NCBI RefSeq assembly: GCF_900111515.1
Contig: NZ_FOHS01000005.1
Coordinates: 1-64,000 of the forward strand
Length of the DNA: 64,000 bases
Origin: Hymenobacter actinosclerus
GTDB taxonomy: Bacteria > Bacteroidota > Bacteroidia > Cytophagales > Hymenobacteraceae
Direction of reading: 5' to 3'
This document shows, piece after piece, positions 46,352 through 55,057 of the stretch (the first letter of the stretch is position 1; every line of letters begins with the position of its first letter). The position numbers and the translations under genes are program-made. The notes under the pieces were generated by a model. That model saw only the letters and a program-made list of their open reading frames with translations. It did no database searches and had not been told where the DNA came from.

Positions 46352-47631
46352 TGAGGTGGTCTAGTCAACCAAGACAGAATTGGGTGGTATATTTTCTTTG
46401 CCATGCCGAAGAGTCCAACCGAATAAATCGACAAGCGGGTCAAGTACGAGGCCGTCTTCCGTGCTGAGGCCTTGCGCCAGGCCAGTCAAAGCCGCTCGGC
46501 GCCCGCCGCTGCCCGCGCCCTCAATATCAGCGTCAAACTGATTTACGACTGGTAAAAAGCGGCACAAACGCCCGCTTCCGCCGCCGCGGGAGCGCATCTG
46601 GGCCCGGCCACGGCGGCCGAATTGCGCCAATTGCGGGCTGATAACCGGCAGCAGGCGCAGGAGCTGACCATTTTAAAAAAAGCCACTGCCATCTTCTCCG
46701 TGACCCCGCTGACACCATGAGCCGTTACCGCTTTATCGCCGCCGAGCGCGCCTAGCATCCGGTGGGCCAACGCTGCCAGGTGTTGAGCATGTCGACCAGC
46801 GGCTATTACGCCCGGCTGGCCCGATAACAGCCGGCCACAGGGCCGGCAACACCCGCCTGGGAACGGCCTTGGTGAAGGTCTTTGGGCACCATAAACGCCG
46901 CTACGCCGCCGCGCGCCGCTTACAAGTCGCGCTGCGCCACAAAGGACATCAGGTGGGCCGCCAGCGCCTGCGCACGGCCATGCGCCGCCGGGGCCTGCAC
47001 GCGCTGCAACCCAAGGCCTACACCCCGCGCACGACCGACTCAACCTACGGGCTGCGGTGCTCGCCCAACCGGCTGCTCGACCAGCCCACCCCCACCCAGG
47101 CCAACCGGGTATGGGTGTCGGACACTACCTATTTACCGCTGGCTAGCGGCGACTGGGCCTATTTGTGCGCCTTCCAGGACATGGCCAGCAAGCAGGTAGT
47201 GGGCTAGCACGTGCTGGCCACCATGCCCGAAGAGCTCGTTACCACGGCCTTACAGCGAGCTTTTTTCTCCCAACCGCCCAATCCGCAGTTGCTCATGCAC
47301 TCCGACCGCGGCGGCCAGTGCTGCGCCAATGCTTACCGTGCCCTACTGGCTTGGCACGGGGCGGTGCGCTCACAAAGCCGCCAGGGCGAGTGCTACAATA
47401 ATTCCCAGGCCGGGAGCCTGTGGTCGCGGCTCAAAACAGAGGTGCTCGAACTCCGGCAGTGGCCCGTTTTAGCTGATCTGGCCGACGCCCAGACTAGCGT
47501 GGCCGACTGTTTTGACTACTATAATCACGAAAGGCTGCACTCGGCCATCGACTATCAGACCCGCTATCACGCCCACCAACAACTTCTTCCAACTACCGCC
47601 CTAAACTGTCCAGCCTAACAGGACCACCTCA
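46352..47631 (+). mobile_element. IS3-family element, decayed
   Basis: The terminal repeats tgaggtggtctagtcaacc (46352) and the complement at 47631 (ending aggaccacctca) delimit about 1280 bp. OrfA is broken by two stops and OrfB by frameshifts and stops. It is inserted into what looks like an older IS630-type end at 46330. Confidence 0.82.
46404..47618 (+). pseudogene. IS3-family orfA/orfB transposase, inactivated
   Basis: The OrfA helix-turn-helix region (YEAVFRAEALRQASQS..AARALNISVKLIYDW) is interrupted by stops near 46423 and 46554. In OrfB the block GHHKRRYAAARRLQVALRHKGH to WVSDTTYLPLASGDWAYL is readable, then a TAG at 47205. The frame then continues LVTTALQRAF, LMHSDRGGQC, GECYNNSQAGSLWSRLKTEVLE and HERLHSAIDYQTRY. 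The catalytic Glu normally found in the AESFW context is Gly here (AGSLW), so the enzyme would be dead even without the stops. Confidence 0.8.
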
Positions 47632-47966
47632 TTCTTGTCGGCATTTCCCATGGCCTCCGTACGCTGCTGCCCTTCCTGCTGAACCCGTTTGAGCTAGTTG
47701 GTCACGGTCGAACGGGTGCGCACCTAGTACTTACTCATGACCGATGCGATGGTGTGGCGACCAAAGCTGATTTCTTCGACCATCTGGCAGATTTTCAGCT
47801 CTTGGGCCTGCTGGCGAAGGAGAAATAAGTGTTCCACCTACTGGGGATTGATGGTCAACCTATTTTAGGAGAAAGACAAGCACCGATGCGCTCGGCTGGT
47901 TCAAGCACTGCGGCCACCATGCAGGATAGGCATAAACGTGGGCTAATAGTTTGCAAAATCGTTATA
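47632..47966. mobile_element. Nested transposase debris (IS3 orfA-like on minus strand, IS630 3' end)
   Basis: On the minus strand 47632-47835 encodes fragments resembling an OrfA helix-turn-helix (LKICQMVEEISFGRHTIASVMSKY, then VRTRSTVTN) with stops. The plus strand near 47890-47930 reads WFKHCGHH, like the C-terminal end of the IS630 transposase at 44443. The stretch ends in gtttgcaaaatcgttata, like an IS630 right end. No intact gene is present. Confidence 0.55.
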
Positions 47967-47971
47967 TGGCC

Positions 47972-49081
47972 TTACTTAACCTGCACGCGACGAACCACAT
48001 GCATGTTCTCGGCTGTTAAATGAAGCAAATAAAGTCCTGACGGCAGGTAGGCTGTTTCGATAATTGTTTCCGTCTGGCCAGGGGGTAGTATTTGCTGCCT
48101 TATTGAGCGGCCCAATGGATCTAACAGCAGTAATTTCACGGGCTTACTAGTTGCCCCTTCTAATCGGAGCGTCAAGTTAGCGCCTTGGCTAATGGGGTTG
48201 GGGTATAATTGGACTGCCTCAACCGGGGTAGCTGCAGCGGCGGCCAACACGTTACCAGTTACTGTCAGCGGCAGCGCCCGCGTATTATTGTTCTCATTTG
48301 ATTCGGCTATCAGATTGCGGGGGTCTGCCACTAGTAGCAGGTAATAGTTGCTCGGGGACGTACCTCTTGGCACGGGAAGCAAAGGAGCCGAAAAGAACGT
48401 ACCATCACCAGTTGACCCATTACTGGTGCCATTGAGACTTCCACCCGTGATCTGCCCTATAAATATATCCGTGTTAGCTGAGAAGAGACTATCTGTTGAC
48501 AGGTAAAAACCCACTTCATAGACGCTTACGGCACTAGCCCCGCGATTAAAGATAAAACCAAAAGCACCAGTGACGCCCCCTACCGGCACCCTATTAAAGG
48601 AGATGGATGGCCGCCACAATTCCAAATCCGGTAACGATACTCCACCTGAAATTACCTCTACTGGAAAACTGACGACATTGTTGGTTTCGTCTTGCTCCTG
48701 CTCGGCGTTGAGCGGGTCAGCTACTAATACTATGTAATAGCTTCCAGCAGTTGTCAGAGTCGGAATTGTGGCTACAATGGAAGTCGGCCCAGACTGTCCA
48801 GCATTCAACAGTCCCTGACAGCTAATTCCCAAATAAGTATCAGTAGCATCCCACCTGGCATCCGACGACAAATAGTAGCCGATACAATTAAACTGAGCAC
48901 CCGCTCCTGGACTACCATTCACGCGAATACTTGCCGACATTGGGTATGTTTCGCCGGCGGTGACTATTGTGGGCAAAGAAAACGGCGCTACTAGCACTAA
49001 ATCCGGATAGTTTTGGCCGCGTAGTTGTAGTGGCATAGTTAGCAGTAACAGTGCGCATAAGGTGAGTAATAGTATTTTCAT
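47972..49081 (-). CDS. Secreted CARDB-domain protein with type IX secretion sorting tail
   Basis: This 369-residue protein has a signal peptide (MKILLLTLCALLLLTMPLQLRGQ). Two CARDB/Ig-like repeats follow, each with the GYYLSSDARWDATDTYLG or GFYLSTDSLFSANTDIFIG pattern and a LVADP..E.NENNN strand. A C-terminal domain of about 80 residues has VQLYPNPISQGANLTLRLEG, LLDPLGRSIRQQ and PSGLYLLHLTAENMHVVRRVQVK, the hallmark of type A sorting tails for the Bacteroidota type IX system. It is probably surface-attached or released. It stands between IS debris and has no partner gene. Confidence 0.85.
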   Translation of the reverse strand: MKILLLTLCALLLLTMPLQLRGQNYPDLVLVAPFSLPTIVTAGETYPMSASIRVNGSPGAGAQFNCIGYYLSSDARWDATDTYLGISCQGLLNAGQSGPTSIVATIPTLTTAGSYYIVLVADPLNAEQEQDETNNVVSFPVEVISGGVSLPDLELWRPSISFNRVPVGGVTGAFGFIFNRGASAVSVYEVGFYLSTDSLFSANTDIFIGQITGGSLNGTSNGSTGDGTFFSAPLLPVPRGTSPSNYYLLLVADPRNLIAESNENNNTRALPLTVTGNVLAAAAATPVEAVQLYPNPISQGANLTLRLEGATSKPVKLLLLDPLGRSIRQQILPPGQTETIIETAYLPSGLYLLHLTAENMHVVRRVQVK

Positions 49082-49142
49082 AGGTATAAAAGGTTTGTTG
49101 ATTTTGCCGGAGCATATTTAATAGTAAAGATAATCGAAAATG

Positions 49143-49752
49143 TGAGGTGGTCTAGCTGAGCCGAACAGAGTTGGGACGCTGTTTGAAGGTGCATTTCGAA
49201 GTGGTTGAGAGTAAGATAGCCGAGCGAAGAATATCGCCGCTCGGTGTTGTAGTAGGCGGTGTGGTGGCTGATTTCGAGTTTGGCTTCGGTCGGTCCAGAG
49301 AAAGCAGCCGCCGTCGAGTAATTCGGCTTTGAAGCGGCTCCAAAACGATTCGGCGTGGGCACTGTCGTAGCAGTTGCCGCGCCGGCTCAGGCTTTGCCGC
49401 GCGCCGTGTTTGCCGCATGATTGAGGCGGTTGGGATAACGCGGCTAAAGCATTCCGATGGTCACGACTTTTTTTAACATATCACGCTCCATTTCCACGCG
49501 CTTGAGCGCGGCGCGTAACTGCCTGATTTCGTCGCGCTCGGCGCTGCCAGCGGCCCAGCAAGGCCGGTGAAGTACTCTGGCGCGGGCCTCGTCCGTCTGG
49601 CGGGCACCGGCCGCTACTTGGCGCACGCACCCGGTTTTGAAAGCCGGCGCATATTTCTTGCGCGTAGCGGGCAAGCCGCCAGGATTCAGTTTCTCGGTCA
49701 TGGGCAGTGGAAGGCAAGACTTCTCACTGGCCGTTTTGGCTAGACCACCTCA
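49143..49752 (-). mobile_element. IS3-family remnant with internal deletion
   Basis: Terminal repeats (tgaggtggtctagctgagc at 49143, and ctagaccacctca ending at 49752) bound only about 610 bp. On the minus strand an OrfA-like reading (MTEKLNPGGLPATRKKYAPAFK..DEIRQLRAALKRVEMERDMLKK) covers 49444-49701. A C-terminal OrfB scrap (AKLEISHHTAYYNTERRYSSLGYLTLNHFE) covers about 49170-49330. The DDE core is deleted. The intervening 49753-49855 has no gene. Confidence 0.75.
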
Positions 49753-49855
49753 GTAGCTAGACCATCTAATATCCTGACGACGTATCACGAAAGCTGAAAA
49801 CCAAACCGCTAATTGTCCTGATGCCCAATTTATGCTAAGTAATCATCCTCATAAT

Positions 49856-50398
49856 CTAAAGTTTAATTATTGTTATTTCACCATTATTTTTATGAATAAG
49901 CACCTGTGAAAAATTGTTAGAATATTCAATGCATTTTACATCTAAGGATGAATATATTATATTAGATTTATCCTTAGACAAATCTATTTTAACAACATCA
50001 TATTTTTTCTTTGAAAGATAGCCGTCGGTTACACTTATAAAAATAATTTCATCAGAGGGTGAAGAAATAAAGCATTCGGACACGTTGCTTACGTTTCCAC
50101 ATATTCTTGGGCTATAAGTGGCTTTAATAATTGCGGTCCTTTCATTTAATAAAGACTTATATATTTGCCCACAACCTCCTATTCCAATAATATAATTATT
50201 AATATAAACCAAAGTGGAAGGGATTGATTTAGTATTCTCTACTTGTATGGTATCTAAATATAGACACCTGTCTTTTGTATCAATGGTTATATAGCCTTTT
50301 TTTAATGCTAATCTATTTTCATTGCCTTGCGCACTACTTGAGGAAGTGCACAAAGCAATGAAAAATAGAATTAGTATGGGGTGCTTTAGATATTTCAT
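49856..50398 (-). CDS. Small secreted protein coupled to the RHS protein, possible immunity factor
   Basis: This 180-residue protein has a clear signal peptide (MKYLKHPILILFFIALCTSSSSAQG) and no domain I recognise. Its start codon overlaps the stop of the RHS/YD-repeat gene by four bases, so the two are translationally coupled. It is very AT-rich, unlike the surrounding GC-rich DNA. A small, AT-rich, fast-evolving gene directly after a polymorphic toxin C-terminus is the usual arrangement for an immunity gene. The signal peptide implies action outside the cytoplasm. This role is inference from context only. Confidence 0.6.
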   Translation of the reverse strand: MKYLKHPILILFFIALCTSSSSAQGNENRLALKKGYITIDTKDRCLYLDTIQVENTKSIPSTLVYINNYIIGIGGCGQIYKSLLNERTAIIKATYSPRICGNVSNVSECFISSPSDEIIFISVTDGYLSKKKYDVVKIDLSKDKSNIIYSSLDVKCIEYSNNFSQVLIHKNNGEITIIKL

Positions 50399-53300
50399 TT
50401 TTTGAGTAATGAAGATACTACGGGGCTATACTGGCGTAAAAACATTTGAAAACTCAAAACACCAGGTACTCCAAAAGGTATATTAAATACCCCAGCATGT
50501 AAAAATGCTGCTGAAGATGCTGCTGAACAGTTTCTTGAACCAATTGGTACTATCCCCGCCAGACTATATGCATTTCGTCCTTCTGTTGCATATTTGTATG
50601 TAGCTAATTTGGTTAAATTGACTCCTCTAACGGACTGATGGCGACCAGTTGCTACTAAACCATCCGTCAGATTTGCTTCTTTGCCTGTCAAGAAATAGTC
50701 ATTGGTGCTACTTGCCTTTTTGAATGCATCACCAAGCTGTTTTCCGTCACCTAAAATACTCTCCCAGCCTTTGAGATCTGTTCCAAAGTCATACAAAAAA
50801 TTTCCGTCTTTCATTATTTTGCTATGCCCGGAAGAGACTAGATCAACAGTTTCCGTTCCGCCAAAAACAAATCCATATGTGTCAGAAATATTAGTGAAGG
50901 CCCCTAACCCATAACCAATATTTTCTATAGTAGAATTTCCTTTTTTTCCTAGAAAGCCAAATTCACCCCTGTCAAAGTTATAAGATGCCGCACCAAACCC
51001 GACAGATAATGGAGTACTACCTCCACTAAGTATCTTCATTCCCATACTAGCGGAGTATGAGCTAAAGACGATACTGCCAGTATTCGCAAAAGCTGCGCCA
51101 GAGCCAGCAATAAGTCCCCCAAAACCGCCGGTAAGGGCCCCAATTCCAGCACCTGCTGCTGTGTAGCCAAAGAGTGACCAACCAGAAGCACCTTTTGCTT
51201 GTCCAATTTTATATCCTGAATAGGCACCGACGACAGCTCCAATTACTACATTCCAGAATCGTCCGTCGGGATCTGTTCCAACAATAGGATTGTTTCCTAA
51301 ACCTATGTATGGAGAGGTAAATTGATCAGCTGGGTCAGGAGTGTGCCACCGGCCCAACTGCGAATCATAATAGCGGGTGCCATAATCTGCCCAGCCTATT
51401 TCGTTAACACGCTCTTTGTCGCTGTACTGCCACTGCTCATTTGGAGTACCTTCATATTCAATGTTTACCAGATTTTGGCCCCACGGATCATAGTGATTCT
51501 CCTGTACGATCATGTCTGACGTCGTGCGCAATTCCGCATCGTCAAACCATACATCCTCAGCAGTGGCGTTCTGCAGTGAGATAAGCACATACCCATTTTC
51601 CTTCGCCTTAAAGCCAACTTCCAGCCGCTGCCACTCATTGGCGGCACTGTGGTCGAGGTACCGTGTCTCGGAAGCGACGAAGTTGCTATCTTGGTCGTAA
51701 AGGTCGTATTTGATGCTGGCTCTGGGCGTTTCTTGGCGGCGCTCGAATAAGTGTGGCAGCGCCGTCCAAGCCAGTGTGATGCCGGTCGCCAGCTTGGGTA
51801 GCAGACCACGCCGAGTGGTAGAGCGACTATCATTGGTTGCGGTGATGGTTGGCGTGTTGGCTGCGGCCGCAATTGGTAAAATGGCTGGCCATAGGCTTGC
51901 CTTATAGCGAATATCATATCGCCCGTACACCTCAAAGTTCACACTGTCGCCGGCGTTAACCTTTACGGAAGCACTGGGGCCAAACATGCGCTGGTTCTGA
52001 CCCGCGTTAAGACGGGCCGCGTAGCTGCCGGTGCGGGAATGATCAGAGTCGAGCTGGCGCGTAGCAGTAAGATTATCGAAATGCTTTTCTTCCTCTGCGG
52101 CATTGACCTGCTCCATGGTAGCAACTAGGCGCTGAACGTTACGGCCCTCGTCGCGGAAAGCCAACCGCAGGTTACCAAGATGGTCACGGATATGATACTC
52201 CTGCATCCAGCGCTGGGTGCTATTATCCGGCGTAGAACCGTAAAGAGCCCGCCCAACTGGCGTCGCTATCGTCAACAAGGGCCCTTGACCGTATACAAAC
52301 CCTCCTACATAGTTGACTGCATAGTCATATGTAGCGTTACTATATGCCTGAGTTAATTTCTCACCGGCCGCTGTGTAAGTAAAAGAGATACTATTGCCAT
52401 TGTTGAATTGAATTAATCGAGGTAAGTCCAGTTCATTATAGTCTACAGTTATCCCCTTGTTACTATCTTGGGTCATATTCGCGTTCCAATCATAGGAATA
52501 CTCATCACCCGAGGAGGCAGTGTCCTCAAAATCATTGGGTGCGCTGGAGTGCCCTGCCTTATCTACTACGCTCCGCAACTGGTTACCGCCTGCTGTACCG
52601 TAACTATAATGCAGTTGATCAATAGGACCATATATGGCCTGATTTGAAACGGTCGACTTATGCCCTACCCGGTTCATCCGGGTGATATTGCCGTTCATGT
52701 CATACTCGATGTCACTCGTAGTGAACCGGCCCATACCTGCCGCGTCATCTTTCTCGCCATTCCAGCCCCAAGCACTACCAGTATAGTAGTAAGCTGAGTA
52801 ATTGGCGCCTGTGATACGGTTAGCATTATCGTAATGGTAACCATAGCCACGCATCTTTAGATTTCGTCTACTTTGCCATAAACTTTCAGCAATATTACCG
52901 TTATAATGGGCAGTTGTAGAATTAGTTTGTAAGTCGGTATCATACTTCAACTCGAAGCCAAATAAATCCCCTTCAGCATCGCTATCTTCATTGGTAGCCA
53001 CTCCCGATTGTAAATCACGGTTGTTAATGTGCGTCAACCAACCACGAATGTTATAGCGGTAATCGACAGATTGCAAATAAGTAGGGCTAGGTGAATTTTT
53101 ACGACCTAGCTTGTCATCCACTAGTTGCCCTAGCTCATTATATTCCTTTTTAGATAGCAATAATTCACTTCCGCCAGCATTTTTATTAAACTGCACAAAT
53201 AGCTCATTAGGGCTGTCGTTGCTGTAATAAGTATAGCGGTAAAGGATAGTATGAGTCGGCGTATTATTCCTGAGGTTATGGGCAGTATACTTTTTGAGCA

Positions 53301-55053
53301 CTTTCCCAGCGTAATCGTATTCAGTGGAAAGCCGCTCTACTCCCCCAAGTTGGTTTTCACTTTTGATCTGAATGGTACGGGCCTTATCGTCGTAATAGAT
53401 AACAGAGGTTAGCCAAGCAGTAGAGCCAAGAATACGGGTTTGGCTGATTGTGGGAAGGCCTATCGTCAATGTAGAAGCTAGAGCTGGTATACTCAGGTCG
53501 CCAGCTGACTCCTGATAATAGCGAAGCTTATCCTGGCTGCCGTTGAGAAAGCTATAATCATCGTAATAACTGATTGTAAGCAGTTCGTTACTCGGAGGGT
53601 TGATTGGAAAACTACGATCCCGGCTGTAACCAATCCGAATTGTACTCGTGGCCGTGTTAGCTTTAAGCTCATACCGGGAAAAGGTGCCAGCATTAATGCC
53701 TGCCTCAAGGGCATCACTTAGCGCTTGTTGACTGCGCGAATCAGTTATTTGCCCTGTAATGATGGGGCGATTTAATTCGTCATATTTAGTATAAGCCCAT
53801 TTCCCTTGCTGGCGTTGATTACCACTCTGGGAAGCCACAGCCCGATTCCAACGATCATATATTGTATATTCCCACTCTTTGCCAGGGACCTTTTTAGCAA
53901 TTGCTCGACCGAGCGCATCAAAACGATAAAGAAAGGCCCAACGCGCCAGAAACTCAGTACTTAGTGCTTCCCCGCTGTTGACGGCCCGCTTGACGCCCTC
54001 CGGGGACATGGTCATCACGATACGGCCGGCCTCGTCGTAGGCCGTAGCAGTGGTCAAATAGTTTCTAGGGCTTGCCAGTGTCTCCGTTGCTACAATTTGC
54101 CCGAGAGAATTTGTGTATTTCCAGCTCTGCTTACCATCCTCATCTGTAAGTTGAGTAACGCTAATGGAGCCAGGCGCGTCGAATGTGAAAGAGGCTGTAC
54201 CAATCAACCCCTCTGCCCCGGGGGTATATGACCAGATTGCCACTTCTCCTCCTGTTGAGCCCCGGGCGAGCATTCGCTTTGTATGGCCTTGAAATGTTGA
54301 TTTGCCATTCGCATCCTTAACTACCTGCCACGAGGTGCCAGCCCCGCCCTGCTCAATTGCACTACCGCCAGGTGTGTCTTCGAACACTGTTTCGGCGTAA
54401 GTCAAGTTATTCGTTACTCGAGCAGTCTTTGCCGGACCGGAGTTCGAGTAGAATGCTCTCTGTTCAGCTAAGGCATTGGACTTGAAAGACCCATCGCTGC
54501 CTCCTACGTAGGGTAGATATGAACGAGGCTGCTGGTCAATGGCATCGTATTCATAGAACTGCACCATATCGAGTCCGTTTGGCGCACTAGATGTTTCCGC
54601 AGTGGCCCTGACAACGATTTGTTGCGTAGGACGCATTAGCCCGTCCAGGTAGGTGAGTGTGCGCCCCCTTTTAGTTTGCGCTAGGTCAATATCGGCCTCT
54701 GAGAGAATCCCTTCTTGCAACACAACATCTTCCTGAGAATAGCTTTTGTCGGCACTGCCAGTTCCGGGGCGGACGGTTATCCTAACGGGACTCGATACCT
54801 GCCATATACCCCCATTGGATACTTCAACCCGATAATAACCAGGAGTGCCGGTAATAATGGATGACTGCGTACTCACTACATCGACGTTATTGCGCGTCCA
54901 GCGGTATTGGGTGAAGCCCAAAATCGATAGCGTAACGGAGCTAGTAGGGGCGAGCTCCAGGGGGCCGTTAGCGATGATTGTAGGCTGGACCTGGCAGTAG
55001 ATAGGTGTTACCAGCACCAACAGGATTAGCAGAAACAATACAATTGATTTCAT
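50395..55053 (-). CDS. RHS/YD-repeat secreted protein with polymorphic toxin-like C-terminus
   Basis: This protein of about 1552 residues starts at 55053, where a signal peptide begins (MKSIVLFLLILLVLVTPIYC). The longer frame upstream overlaps the preceding gene. An Ig-like segment (about 25-100) and a DUF6443-like region (VLQEGILSEADIDLAQ..TYLDGLMRPTQQIVV) are followed by many YD repeats. The RHS hyperconserved end is RYYDSQLGRWHTPDPADQF..PYIGLGNNPIVGTDPDGR, finishing near 1265. The last ~285 residues form a Gly/Ala-rich segment and then a distinct domain with VSSGHSKIMKDGNFLYDFG (H1410) and SRNCSAASSAAFLHAG (C1509). That order, His before a late NC motif, recalls permuted papain-like folds, but this is tentative. 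It is the second gene of a three-gene minus-strand operon. Confidence 0.85.
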   Translation of the reverse strand: MKSIVLFLLILLVLVTPIYCQVQPTIIANGPLELAPTSSVTLSILGFTQYRWTRNNVDVVSTQSSIITGTPGYYRVEVSNGGIWQVSSPVRITVRPGTGSADKSYSQEDVVLQEGILSEADIDLAQTKRGRTLTYLDGLMRPTQQIVVRATAETSSAPNGLDMVQFYEYDAIDQQPRSYLPYVGGSDGSFKSNALAEQRAFYSNSGPAKTARVTNNLTYAETVFEDTPGGSAIEQGGAGTSWQVVKDANGKSTFQGHTKRMLARGSTGGEVAIWSYTPGAEGLIGTASFTFDAPGSISVTQLTDEDGKQSWKYTNSLGQIVATETLASPRNYLTTATAYDEAGRIVMTMSPEGVKRAVNSGEALSTEFLARWAFLYRFDALGRAIAKKVPGKEWEYTIYDRWNRAVASQSGNQRQQGKWAYTKYDELNRPIITGQITDSRSQQALSDALEAGINAGTFSRYELKANTATSTIRIGYSRDRSFPINPPSNELLTISYYDDYSFLNGSQDKLRYYQESAGDLSIPALASTLTIGLPTISQTRILGSTAWLTSVIYYDDKARTIQIKSENQLGGVERLSTEYDYAGKVLKKYTAHNLRNNTPTHTILYRYTYYSNDSPNELFVQFNKNAGGSELLLSKKEYNELGQLVDDKLGRKNSPSPTYLQSVDYRYNIRGWLTHINNRDLQSGVATNEDSDAEGDLFGFELKYDTDLQTNSTTAHYNGNIAESLWQSRRNLKMRGYGYHYDNANRITGANYSAYYYTGSAWGWNGEKDDAAGMGRFTTSDIEYDMNGNITRMNRVGHKSTVSNQAIYGPIDQLHYSYGTAGGNQLRSVVDKAGHSSAPNDFEDTASSGDEYSYDWNANMTQDSNKGITVDYNELDLPRLIQFNNGNSISFTYTAAGEKLTQAYSNATYDYAVNYVGGFVYGQGPLLTIATPVGRALYGSTPDNSTQRWMQEYHIRDHLGNLRLAFRDEGRNVQRLVATMEQVNAAEEEKHFDNLTATRQLDSDHSRTGSYAARLNAGQNQRMFGPSASVKVNAGDSVNFEVYGRYDIRYKASLWPAILPIAAAANTPTITATNDSRSTTRRGLLPKLATGITLAWTALPHLFERRQETPRASIKYDLYDQDSNFVASETRYLDHSAANEWQRLEVGFKAKENGYVLISLQNATAEDVWFDDAELRTTSDMIVQENHYDPWGQNLVNIEYEGTPNEQWQYSDKERVNEIGWADYGTRYYDSQLGRWHTPDPADQFTSPYIGLGNNPIVGTDPDGRFWNVVIGAVVGAYSGYKIGQAKGASGWSLFGYTAAGAGIGALTGGFGGLIAGSGAAFANTGSIVFSSYSASMGMKILSGGSTPLSVGFGAASYNFDRGEFGFLGKKGNSTIENIGYGLGAFTNISDTYGFVFGGTETVDLVSSGHSKIMKDGNFLYDFGTDLKGWESILGDGKQLGDAFKKASSTNDYFLTGKEANLTDGLVATGRHQSVRGVNLTKLATYKYATEGRNAYSLAGIVPIGSRNCSAASSAAFLHAGVFNIPFGVPGVLSFQMFLRQYSPVVSSLLKK

Positions 55054-55057
55054 TACT

